DNA of 64,000 nucleotides, taken from assembly GCA_016647705.1 (NCBI GenBank), contig CM028336.1, positions 6,010,048 to 6,074,047 on the forward strand. Reading direction: 5' to 3'. The notes under the pieces are model-generated. The model ran no database searches. It worked only from the letters and a program-made list of their open reading frames with translations, and had not been told where the DNA came from. Every line of letters starts with the position of its first letter. Position 1 is the stretch's first letter. Both the position numbers and the translations under genes were made by a program. Shown here piece after piece: positions 54,601 through 64,000 of this stretch. This DNA comes from Eucommia ulmoides (Eukaryota > Streptophyta > Magnoliopsida > Garryales > Eucommiaceae).

Positions 54601-55314
54601 TTTCAGATTTTGAATGAATTAATTGCTTGGTTTTTACCTTATTTAGCATTGATGATGTTTTCCAAAAATAACTACAAAGCAAGAGCTCTCCAAGTGGCGC
54701 GTGAGTTTTTGAGCAGGTAAAGATAGAGTTTTTTCAAAATGAAAATAATTGCTTGGATTTTAAATTGTTTGGGCTTGTTTATTTGGGACCGATACAAATA
54801 TCAAGTGTGAAAATGGGTGTCTAATTAAAAAAATTCAAAAAATAATTGGGTTTTATTGGTTCATGAAAATACAAAACGGACCTCTTGGTACATGTCCCAT
54901 TTTTTTATCGGCAATGGTGCAAACCAACCCGTAATTTGTAAGGAAACAAACAGACCAATTTGAACAGGAAATGCGAACAAAATTGATAGGAGACGGAAAA
55001 AAATGATCTTAAGTTCAATGGGTCAAAGCATATTTTGTCCTAATTAAGTATTATTTGGGGAATGGATCTAATTAACCAAGGGAGAGAAAATTTGCATTTG
55101 CATTTGCATTTGCATTCGCATTCGCAGTAAATTTGGGGCCGATTAGGTGTTTGTGATAGTGACGGGCATTAATTTTACTACGGACATGTCTACCAACACG
55201 CAAACCTGGGTTGCAAATGGGGGTAAACTAGGTGGTTCATTTCCTTAGTTTCTGCTACGCCCATACATAATACATTTTTTCGAGCGACGGAGACGCATAT
55301 TTCGGGAGATCTCT
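54601..55314. other. Upstream region of the 55315 gene
   Basis: AT-rich, with no ORF of note. It contains a hexanucleotide repeat (55091-55126) 190 bp before the start codon. No clear TATA box was identified. Confidence 0.5.
55091..55126 (+). repeat. TTTGCA/TTCGCA hexanucleotide repeat, about six units
   Basis: Four TTTGCA units are followed by two TTCGCA units. It lies close upstream of a gene, where length changes could affect expression, but this is not shown. Confidence 0.9.
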
Positions 55315-56889
55315 ATGGATGTGGAAATTGAGATGGGATCTGGGTATTTCAAAGTGACGAGTGACTCCGGTGAGTCAAGGGTTCACGCCGCCGGCCAGTG
55401 GGAGAAAGTAGCGCAGTGGCTCGAAGAGAATCCGGATGATGTCCGCATAACTAAGGACGGCGGAAAGACTCTTCTGAAACTCAGGACTTCAATGAAACAA
55501 TTCCAGGCATTGTTCTTCCTCTCACTAACAATCGCATCTCGTGTTTCTTTTCCGTGTTCTTAGATCAACCATCCATATAGATAGAGCCCCAATTATGGAG
55601 AAATTGGAAATGAAGTCACTTAATTTTTTTTTTAAAACCTCAAATGCGATGCAACCACACAATAGGTTAATGATGATGGTCAAAATGGTATTTGCATGGA
55701 ATTATTGAGTATGAATTTAACTTATCGGGGAACAGGTCGTTGTTGAGTTGGATACTATAGAAAAACAAATCGAATTTGAGTATAAATTTAGCTTACTGGT
55801 AAAAGGTCGTTATTGAGTCGGACACTATAAGAAACTTGTTGAATTTTGGATTTATCTGATAACTTGATAAGTGACACGAATAATATGATAATAATTAATC
55901 CAATTTTTAGACATAATAGATCACAGGATAATTAGGTAATAGGTCAAACCTCATAATAATGACAACATTTATACTAAGAGAATCTAAAATAGAGAATAAA
56001 AAATTAGTGATTTAAAGTGATAAAACATTCATTATACATAGGAATCTATAAAGATATTTGTTGCTCGCAATGTCAATCTCAGGAACAGAATAAATAAAAT
56101 TAGTTGATGGGGGGTAAGTGTGAGGATCGGCCAAGAGGGTATCACTCGTTCTTTGAACAGTTCTTTTAAAAATGAGGAGAAATAGGACCTTTATGCTTCT
56201 TTGTTTTTCATTTTTAATCCCTACTGTGCTTTACCTTATTGCTGTAGATTTCTCTGTGCCATTAATTCTCACTGCAGGTCTTGCAACTTGCGCTAAATAG
56301 CGAACCGACGATCAAGAAACAGGTAGAATATAATATGGAGAAATTTGTGGATAGTCTGCTGCCTCTTGATGGGATGATCCTTTCACGATACAAAACTCTA
56401 TGTTTATCCAAAGAGAATGGAGACCACGACAACGAACTGCGCATAAGCCACTGCCGTATGCCCAATGGGACTAATTTCACGAATAAAAACTACCAATTCC
56501 TACCAATGACAATGATGATCGCTTTAATAAGCTTCTCAACCATGGCTAGTGTTCTACGTGGTGGAACTGATCGACACCGTGATAATAATTTTAGCCGTTG
56601 GGTCCTGCTATTGACCTCTCTGCTTTTCATCAGTTCCATATCTTCTGCCATGTTCTTGATCCGCGACGTCCCTTCGACACCGCAGCCGCAGATCTGCCTG
56701 TTGATGCTGTTCGGCTCTTACATTTGCTTCATAATGATGATGTCGACCTTCATTACAGAGGCTTTGGTTCTGCTATTCCTAGGGGGTTTCTTCCTTCTGT
56801 TTGCAGCTGGTTGCTGCTCGAACCAGAAGATCTCTTGCACTGCAGAAGAAACAAATGCCGACAATGCCAGCGCCAGTGGGATTGTTTAG
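55315..56889 (+). CDS. Four-helix membrane protein, unrecognised family, paralogue of the 40013 gene
   Basis: Exons are 55315-55506 (64 codons) and 56278-56889 (203 codons plus stop), total 267 aa. Exon 1 starts MDVEIEMGSGYFKVTSDSGE, then AGQWEKVAQWLEEN, aligning closely with the N-domain of the 40013 gene, which has an extra leader of about 30 residues. Exon 2 starts VLQLALNSEPTIKK, has a 90-residue polar stretch, then four hydrophobic segments (around FLPMTMMIALISFSTMA, WVLLLTSLLFISSISSAMFL, CLLMLFGSYICFIMMMSTF, LVLLFLGGFFLLFAAG) and a polar tail. Shared motifs are MFLIRDVP and LFGSY. The 771-bp intron (55507-56277) starts GCATTG and ends CTGCAG; the GC donor sits at the same codon as in the paralogue. 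GTTTCT downstream is an alternative donor. Orientation is opposite to its paralogue. Function is unknown; membrane location is inferred. Confidence 0.75.
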
Positions 56890-57029
56890 TTAAGCTCTAT
56901 GGGACTTTAAGTGGCTGTACCCACAAAACCAAAAATTAAATAAAAAACACTATCACGCTATATGCCATTTGGACTATAAATTTGGGCTAACGTTTGGGAC
57001 TAGTAAAACTCTATCTATGTTTTAAAAGT
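56890..57029 (+). other. Probable 3' UTR of the 55315 gene
   Basis: AT-rich, with an AATTAAATAAAAAAC stretch at about 56935-56949 that could serve as a poly(A) signal. It ends where copia remnants begin. Confidence 0.4.
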
Positions 57030-57715
57030 TGTGTTGTGGTGTTTGCTTGTATTAAAATTATCTTCATACTTGTAAAACCAATATCAACTTGAGTTCGAAA
57101 ATTAAAGTGTGAAAGTATCTGGGTAGATGGACCTTGGTGAATATATATGTAATCTAATCGGCAACATTGACTGAATGGAGACAAATAGTAATCTAGAGAA
57201 TATAATGGCGAATGAAGTGACAATCAATCTCAATGTGTATAGTGGTTGCATCTGTAGAGAGTAATCTCATGTCATCAAGTAATCATCGAAACTAAAGTAA
57301 TTCTTGAGTGCTATCATTTTCTGGCATAGTAAAAATCAAAGTTTTCAATAAAGTACTTGATCGTTGATTGGTAGGATCTTCGGTCTAATCAGCGTCTGTG
57401 TATGCATGGACAATTAGAGAGGACCATGAAGAGAAGTGAAGGCGATGGTGGAAGAGTGTTCCCTTGATGTATCGTAAAATAAACAAAATTGCCAAGTAAT
57501 GAATAACATGTAGTGCAGATAAGAACTGCCTAATCTGATGAACATCAAAACGAGTCAACGTGAGGTACACCAAGCTACCAATCAGCTGATGGTATAAAGT
57601 AGAATCGGAAAGAGAAGTCTCGTCCAATAGAATGAGTTCGCAATTCAAATTATGTTCAACTAAAATTTCAATATTAAACAAACTTATATAGCAAATCACT
57701 ATTTAACAGTACATC
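57030..57715 (-). pseudogene. Ty1/copia pol remnant (RT end and RNase H)
   Basis: The minus frame 57699-57385 has LYHQLIGSLVYLTLTRFDVH, matching copia Y-R-x-L-V/I-G-S-L-x-Y-L-T-x-T-R-P-D-I, then ILRYIKGTLFHHRLHFSS, then HAYTDAD, matching the Y-S/T-D-A-D-W of RNase H. A stop and an internal deletion follow. Near 57230-57210 the frame gives IHIEIDCHFIRHY (usual K-H-I-E-I-D-C-H-F-I-R), and near 57145-57080 IFTKVHLPRYFHTLIFELKL (usual D-I-F-T-K). All are C-terminal copia landmarks in order. It is a relic about 140 bp beyond the stop of the 55315 gene and on the opposite strand. Confidence 0.85.
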
Positions 57716-58559
57716 ACATACAATATAATTTTTTAACACTTTATGATAATATTAATTAAAAACAAAAAAAAAAAAAAATTGAAATAATTGCACATAATTT
57801 TACTAAACTATGATATTTTTCTAAGTATACTACAAATACAAAAATTAATTTGAACACGCACATTTCTTTAAAATTAAAATTATGTTGAACTAAAATTTCA
57901 TCATTTCATTAAACATTAAACGATAGTCTTAATTTCAACACCTAAAACTAAAATATTCATAATGTTAATTAAAAACAAATATTACAAAAATAGAAAAATT
58001 TCAAATGTTCCAAATAATACATAATTTATCCATAAAAATAAATAAAAACAATACAAATTCCACTAATTAATAAAAAATACTTTTTAGAAGACCAAATATA
58101 AAATTATATTTCAAATAATCAAATAAAATATACATAAAAATTATTTTAAAATCCGTACTTAACAAGAATCTAAAATTACTAAAATCAAAACAAACGTTAT
58201 CTAAATCATTAAATTTCTTAGCTACGTTATCTAAATCATTAAATTTCTTAGCTGTGTTCATTTTAATAATAAATTCGAATACTCCAATTCCAGGAAACCA
58301 AAAATTCCTCATTACTTATTCCCATCTCTCTCAATCCCACCATCACGTTAGAAACGTGCCTACCGAATCGAATTGGGGAGCATACGCAAACTAAATTAAA
58401 CACATACCCAAACGCAGGTCAAAGGGTATTATTAAGATTTGCCTTCACGTCATTCACTTCATCTTCTCCCACTCTTGTATGTGAACGATAAGCAATACTG
58501 TAAAAATTCAATACACTTAACTCACTCTCAAAAAACGATTACCCTTAAACTCTTATATA
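57716..58559. other. AT-rich DNA
   Basis: Mostly low-complexity sequence rich in AATTAAAAAC. A 30-bp exact tandem duplication lies at 58194-58253. 58420-58560 has ordinary unique-looking text. No gene is seen. Confidence 0.6.
58194..58253 (+). repeat. Exact tandem duplication, 30-bp unit
   Basis: The unit, starting ACGTTATCTAAATCATTAAA and ending TTCTTAGCT, occurs twice back to back without a difference, so it is recent. 30 bp is a multiple of three, but no gene is supported here. Confidence 0.95.
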
Positions 58560-58935
58560 GCTCAAGATCAAATAAAACAAGCGATGCTTGATTTAATACA
58601 ACCCCTCGTGCGCATGATGGATTTTAACAAACCACTGTGAACGTATATTGGGAGGCCTAACATCAATGTGGGATTCAACACTCCCCTCACGCGCATTATG
58701 GACTTTGACAAACCACTGCAAACAGATATCGGGAGCCCAACATTGATGTGGGATTCAACATGCCCAATGTCAGATGAAGAGTCTGACTCTGATACCATAT
58801 AGAAACCCAATAAACCTAACTCACTCTCAAAATATGTCTTAAAAGGAGGATTACCCCTAAATTTATATGTAGCTCAGGATTTGGTAACACAAGCGATTCG
58901 GGATTCAACAAATAATGTAAGCTTAATTGAACACA
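58560..58935 (-). repeat. Non-coding retroelement-like repeat with a duplicated 82-bp unit
   Basis: Two adjacent copies, at about 58602-58683 and 58684-58762, share GCGCAT(G/T)ATGGA(T/C)TTT, ACAAACCACTG and AATGTGGGATTCAACA. The minus strand then reads TATGGTATCAGAGTCAGA at about 58797-58780, which resembles a copia-type primer site (usual TGGTATCAGAGC). The phrase AACTCACTCTCAAAA also occurs twice (58520 and 58819). A small LTR-type (TRIM or LARD) remnant is a fair reading; no coding part. Confidence 0.5.
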
Positions 58936-59075
58936 TGGACCAAAAAAAAAATAGTTCACCAAAAACATGCCCATTACAAGGGAAAGGCCCCATAACAATA
59001 CTCAAAACACCACCAGTATAATTACTACTTAGATTCATCCAATTTGTATTTATTTACAAATGTGAATTCAGCTTA

Positions 59076-59201
59076 GGTAGCATTTGTTGGTACAGAATTA
59101 AAGCCTTGAAATTGAAATCTGAAATGAACGTCTGCAAATTTCACGTGTTCGTTTCTAATTCCAATTCCAAAAGCTCCGATTCAACGAAACCAAACACTAC
59201 C
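59076..59201. mobile_element. Short MITE, 126 bp, TTA target duplication
   Basis: It starts GGTAGCATTTGTTGG and ends, in reverse complement, GGTAGTGTTTGGTTT. TTA is present on each side (59073-59075 and 59202-59204). A 3-bp TTA duplication with G-rich termini is typical of PIF/Harbinger (Tourist-like) MITEs. It lies about 190 bp beyond the stop codon of the TMEM135-like gene, possibly within its 3' UTR. Confidence 0.65.
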
Positions 59202-59391
59202 TTAGAACAAATAAAGCTCCAATTCAATTCAAGTCACGTGTACATCCGTGTTAATTGATCGGAGAAAAGAATGGGAAATGACAAATATCCCCACTCTTCG
59301 AATTCCAAAAAAATCCGAGCAAAACAAGAATGAACTCAAATGAAAAGGTAATGGGGTTTGAGGTTTGACCTGGAGTCGACTTTTGATCCAT

Positions 59392-62300
59392 TCAGAGTCC
59401 AGGAATGGATTCAAGGTTGTATTTCTCCGAGGAGGAAGAAACATCGGACTCCTTGTTCTCTTGCAATTTCGATTTCTTCATTGCATCGAGAGAATGTAAA
59501 TAAGTGTAAGAAGTGCCGTGGGTTGAAGAGGGGCTTGGGTTGCTGATACGGCTGGCGAGAAAACGGCGAATCAGCCCTCTGAGTAATGGGGCCATTGTGT
59601 CGGGTTCGTGTTCCAAGTAGTACATTAGCCCACCCATACACATGGAGAACAGAGCCACCTATAAAGGTATAGAAACAAAGGAAACTGAGAACAATGACAA
59701 TATCAATTCCGAAGGCCTGTTTATTTAGTGTTTCTGTTCCCATAAAACTGGAGCAAAAACATTGGAACAAACGAAAAAAAAAAATGCTTCTATTCTGCTT
59801 CCAGATTTTCTAGAAAAAAAAAAAATTCCGGGAACAAAATAGATTTGATCCCAGATTTCTCTTTCTGTTCTAAGTTTTTTTCTGGCAATAGAAACACTAT
59901 TTTTAAAAATCTGAGTAGTGTTTTCACTTTTCAAATTCAAAAGCTCAAAATACTAATTTTTTTTAACAACAGAACTCAAGAACACTTTAACAAAACAATT
60001 TTTAAAATGCTCAATCATCACCTACTTTATATATTATATTTTATCATTTTAAAATTTTAATTTTAGCCTTTTTCGTTATGTCTATATTTTTTATTTCACT
60101 ACAAATTTTCTCTACTCGTGCCACATTCACCCTACAAACACCGCTATTATCTCTCTTTTTCAATTTCATATCTCAATCAATCACATCAATTCTACTTTTC
60201 AAATTCTTAACACATCATTAATAAATATTCTCTTCTTCAAAACTAAATCAAATAGCTTCTCACAATTTTTAAAAGCTGTTTCCAAATTCTTGAAAGCAAT
60301 ATTCAAAAAACTAGACCAAACGCCACCTTAGTCTTGAACATATATACAGAAAAAAAAAATAGAGAGAGAGAGAGCTAGAAATAGGCAAGGGCAGGCAGAC
60401 AAAAACCTCAGCATTCTTGATGTGGGGAAGTAGGTGCCGGTTAACTAAGATATACCACAAAGAATCACCAGCTCGTGGAAGTACATATAGCGCAAGTTCT
60501 CCGCGTCTGGCTTTCTTCTCCAATAGTACAGATAGCCCAGATATTCCACCAGCAATCCAATATACAATCTTGTGGTCTTTCGATGCTATTTTTCTATGCA
60601 AACATATGACTCCCTTGCATTTATTATAGGAAGTTAGTAAATGCTGTTATATTCAATCTATAGACCCAAAAAAAAAGGGGGGGGGGAAGAAATTACGATT
60701 ATGTATAGTAGGCAAATGATTAACGGAATCCGGAGCAGATAACAACCTGAAAGATTCCGACAAAAGCAGACAAGAACGTTGTTGAACGAACAGCTCCAGT
60801 TAAAGCAAGCCAACATGTGCGAACAGGAGCATCCATGAACTAAAAAAGAAATCCCACAAGGAAAAAAAATTAATTTTGGAACGAAATATACAAGTCTTAC
60901 CACCATTGGCACTCATATTTTCAAATCATCAATGATTTTTTTTATTTTTTTTTTAAGGGTGGAAGGGGTGTTAAGATATTATTTACAAGGATAACACTAA
61001 GATATTATTTCTACACTATCAAATACACTAATGATGTTTTGCCTGTCAAATTAACTTTTTCTATTTTCAAAATTAGTTTAAAAAAAAAATCGTAACTGAA
61101 CAATGCTTTTGTTATTTTTATTTTATCATTTATGACTTGTAGAACAGTTTGGGGTTTCGTATGAGAAAGTTGAAGTTGGAAGTATTGATAAATCAAGAGA
61201 AGGGTTTTACCTTTTGCAGGCGGAGTACAACAAATGGTACGAAAGTCAAAGAGAAGTAGAGAGGAAACGTTTTCCGGAAAGTAGCCGATGCTGCACTTGC
61301 ATTGTGAGCTAAGCATGACTTTGTATCCGGGTGAATCATGGAACATGGAATAATAGAAGGAAATTCTTCTAACTTCACTGCATTGGAAATCTTTCTGCTG
61401 GATAAGTAAGCAGATAGTGAGGCAAAATCTACTGGTAAGCCTCTACAGCAATCCCTCACAGCCTTGTATACAGGCTGTGCAACTGGCCCCGTCTTCTGAA
61501 TAAAATCTTGATATGATTTTGGCAAGCTCTCAGGACGCATTACAAAGGCATACATAACCTATTCCCCCCACCCCAATAACAGCGATAAAAAAAATATTAG
61601 AAACAAGTTATGGTAGCTTGTATCGTAACATCTTTTGATCGAAGAAAAAGAAAAAAAAAAAAGGATATAACCATAAGGGTTCTGTTACCTGTGAGCATGC
61701 CAGAGCAAAGAGTAAAGAATCTCCATGGCTCCAATGGCTTCCCCAAAGATGGAATTTGTTCTTCGACTTTGCAGAGTTGTAAGCACACTAATAAAATAAG
61801 CATACAAAATTAAATGGCAGGGTTAGCAAAAGCAAAAATCGAACAAAATTTGGAAGGTAAAGAATGGATACCTACTCACCACGTTGTGTGGAGAATAAAG
61901 AGTAAAAAACATAAAAAGGGATGCTAGTGGACTTAGAGGACAAAGGGGTGTGTGTGTATGTGTGTGTAAAGAACAAATTAGCATTGTACCTGAGCAAGCC
62001 TAGCCCAAAGATACAAAGCGAGGGTACGTCTCCGGTTGGAATCATCTAATGCTAAAATAGACAAACCTGCTACTGAACCTGCTAAAATTCTGCTCCATCA
62101 TCACCTTTAACGAAGTCATATATAAGGAATATGAAATATCATGCATCAAAAGATTTTAAACGATTTTGGTGCTTCTTAACTCAAAGGAAAAGGGAAATAA
62201 TAATGAGGACACATTAAATCTTAACAAATAGCAACAGAAAAGAGTTACATGGCAAACTTACGCATTTAGTGGTGTCTCTTTCTTTCTCAACTTTCTCAAT

Positions 62301-63508
62301 AAACAACGGAGAGCGTGATAAGACCCTGTAAATCCACCAAAAAGTAAACCAATCCGACAAGCTTCTTCTCTTACTATCAGATCTTTCTCTGAGACAAGTT
62401 GCTGCAAATAGACCACAATTACTATAAGTTCACAATTATTAGATAAATACATCAACGGATAAAAGACTTACATTACTTGATGTTTGAAATAACACGTGTT
62501 TGCAATCAACAAACAAGCTGAATCACAGAGAGGGAGAGGGTCATATGGCAACTCGACCATAAAGCTCCTCTCGCCAAGTAGGAAACCCAATATAACTGCG
62601 AGCCTATTATGTTGCATATTGATTAGGTCGCATATCATGCTACAGCTGGTATTTAAACCCCTAAAATTGCATTTTCGTCCTCTTATATTAAGCCTAATCC
62701 CTTGCTCATTGTTGAACGCACTGACAAGAACTTAATTAAATTACTTGTGCTCAATTTTCCAAGATAAATTTTTTGAGCCAAACCTCCATTTGAATACTAA
62801 AGAGCAAACAGTTACATCCGCTTATGTGAAGTCTCATTGGTGCAAAAAACTTTACCACAATACATGAGAAGGGAGTTGCATATAAAGAACAAAATACATA
62901 CAGCTAAACGAAAGTGTATCTTAATGATCCGGAACAAAGAAGTTTGGTCATTAATCGTGCCAATCTGACACAACTCATAGATGAATTGCAGTAATATTTG
63001 TGTATTATCCTGATTGATATTTGTGTCATTGCTATTTAATCCCAATTCCATCTCGCAACCAATGCCTACTTGACTGAATCATAAAGTCCTCATTCAGATA
63101 AACACCAATAATCTGAGAAAATTTAGAAACATTCGCGTAATTAAGCAGCATAAATTTCTAGATATGGAGAGAGATAGAGAGTTGAACCTTGAGATCGAGG
63201 AGAGAGGAATAGGACTGACGGCGAGCGAGCTTAAACGCGCGGAGGAGAATTCCGATGCCAACGCGAACACCGTAGGAGAGGAGGAAGCTCTGACAGAGGT
63301 TCCCGATCGCGTTGGCAACGCACGACTCTTCGGCGTGGTCACATGGAGGGTGCATCCCACGCGCGCGTCTCTGCCGGCGCTGCAGCTCCTCGATGGCCTC
63401 CCTCAGTCGGTCCTCCGCCTCCCGAAGACGCTGTTCCGCCGTGATCCCTCCGTCAACGACGTCGGATGAACGCGGCGGAGAGTAGGCCTTGGATAGAGAA
63501 GATGGCAT
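59392..63508 (-). CDS. TMEM135-like membrane protein, eight exons, 524 aa
   Basis: Exons on minus: 63508-63188, 62401-62262, 62089-61990, 61787-61689, 61558-61211, 60839-60747, 60613-60407 and 59658-59392. All introns are GT-AG and all phases join. The protein begins MPSSLSKAYSPPRSS, has a predicted helical, charged stretch (residues about 25-50) and then HPPCDHAEESCVANAIGNL, the Cys-rich N-terminal motif of the TMEM135 family. Several hydrophobic segments follow, for example around ILAGSVAGLSILAL, LYFSLTFVPFVVL and VYWIAGGISGLSVLL. The C-terminal LMYYLEHEPDTMAPLLRGLI precedes a polar tail. Plant homologues of TMEM135, related to Tim17/22/23-type proteins, have about this length. The animal protein acts at mitochondria and peroxisomes; the plant role is not established. 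Every exon is open, so the gene looks functional. Intron 7 carries a MITE-like insertion. Confidence 0.93.
59690..60335. mobile_element. MITE-like insertion in intron 7 of the TMEM135-like gene
   Basis: The left end is GGCCTGTTTATTTAGTGTTTC (one end near 59715) and the right end, in reverse complement, is GGTGGCGTTTGGTCTAG (near 60330). The ends resemble those of the 42267-43445 element (GGCCATGTTTGG and GGTGGCGTTTGG). The interior is AT-rich with no ORF of note. No target duplication could be confirmed. Confidence 0.5.
60361..60374 (+). repeat. AG dinucleotide run in intron 7
   Basis: Seven AG units lie about 35 bases inside intron 7, downstream of the exon 7 donor. On the transcribed strand it is a CT run. 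Confidence 0.85.
62463..63187 (-). other. Intron 1 of the TMEM135-like gene
   Basis: The 786-bp intron 1 spans 62402-63187. The part from 62463 holds a short open minus frame (63051-62812) without similarity to the family, and no extra exon is needed because exons 1 and 2 join in phase 0 to give a continuous TMEM135-type sequence. Confidence 0.7.
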
Positions 63509-64000
63509 TTTGGAGAGAGAACGGAGGTTTTCTGCATCTGCAGATAGAGAGATGGGGGCGAACTTGTTCGCGCACAGTAGAGAGAAAGTGAGAGAGTTAA
63601 TGACGTAAATAAATGAACATATCGGAAATAGCGTTTGGGAAAAGAAACGAAAATGAGAAGTGAATATTACACGTTTTCCCCCTTAAAATTTGTGTGAATT
63701 TCAAAATAGTTTTCAATTGTTCAATATTTTTCAATCGAGTCCTTTAATTCTTCTTTTGTTTCATTTGAGTCCTTCTCATATTATGGAGAGAAAAAAGAAA
63801 ATTAAAAACATTAGTGTTCATTAATAAAAATTTAAAGACTAAATTACTCTTTTGTCTCAATTAATAACCAAATCAGACAATTGCATATGAATCAGTCCAA
63901 TTTTCATTTTAAGGTAACGTATAATTTCACAGAATTAAAAGATCGAAATTAAAATCACAAAATTGAGTATTTTAAATAAAAATTTCAAAAGGAGGATGGT
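63509..64000 (-). other. 5' leader and upstream region of the TMEM135-like gene
   Basis: 63509-63600 is CT-rich on minus, as expected for a leader. No clear TATA box was found. From about 63670 the text (TTTTCCCCCTTAAAATTTG, CAATCGAGTCCTTTAATTC) resembles TE ends and continues as AT-rich DNA to the window edge. Confidence 0.5.

Noticed and set aside
63164..63469. Plus-strand frame of 101 codons near the window end
   Set aside because: It is complementary to exon 1 of the TMEM135-like gene, whose frame has family motifs and correct splicing.
1..64000. CRISPR arrays, bacterial operons, riboswitches, tRNA or rRNA genes
   Set aside because: The short direct repeats seen are diverged or lack regular unique spacers. 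I recognised no tRNA cloverleaf or rRNA core, and the gene structure is that of a plant nucleus.

Overview
This window looks like nuclear DNA of a flowering plant, most likely a eudicot. It is AT-rich, its genes are spliced with short exons, and most of it is decayed transposable elements nested in or joined to one another: Ty3/gypsy Tat-type and Athila-type, Ty1/copia, Mutator-like (MULE) and MITEs. I saw no sign of bacterial, organellar or viral replicon content. The species cannot be read from the sequence.

Layout. 1-9998 is a mosaic: an Athila-type LTR piece, a minus-strand copia LTR-PBS-gag piece, then a Tat-like element (copy A, 1476-9998) whose antisense ORF is split by a 2.1-kb solo LTR with perfect 5-bp target duplications. 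9999-18680 is AT-rich DNA with an exact 100-bp-period tandem repeat, a broken four-helix membrane-protein ORF, two candidate first exons on the minus strand and a field of GTTAAC-type repeats. 18690-21340 is an inverted-repeat element holding a solo LTR. 21600-32020 holds Tat-like copy C (minus), an Athila-type fragment (plus) and Tat-like copy D (plus). 32021-36042 has a second GTTAAC repeat field with a captured PPR fragment, another solo LTR, and a foldback MULE with a 9-bp target duplication. 36043-44390 is mostly non-coding, with one gene and one MITE. 44392-48720 is a Tat-type gag-pol remnant containing a tandem duplication inside reverse transcriptase. 48721-54600 contains a MITE and a MULE zone with transposase pieces and a captured CDPK EF-hand fragment.

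Probable functional genes. (1) A TMEM135-like membrane protein, 59392-63508 minus, eight exons, 524 aa, open in every exon; this is the strongest call. (2) Two paralogous genes of a family I do not recognise, at 40013-40834 (minus, 246 aa) and 55315-56889 (plus, 267 aa). Each has a conserved soluble N-domain in exon 1 and four predicted membrane helices in exon 2, joined by an intron that best fits a GC-AG boundary at the same codon in both. The broken four-helix ORF at 12263-12960 may or may not be related.

The Tat-like copies explain one another. Copy C has gag and a PBS on the minus strand, so the coiled-coil/PF04195-like ORF in copies A and D is antisense to gag-pol and lies next to the 3' LTR. 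Extra antisense ORFs of this kind are known in Tat-lineage elements. The MULE-related regions have picked up host exon fragments (a PPR pair and a CDPK EF-hand), which is Pack-MULE-like behaviour. Exon boundaries, homologies and identities were judged by eye; no database search or folding was run.
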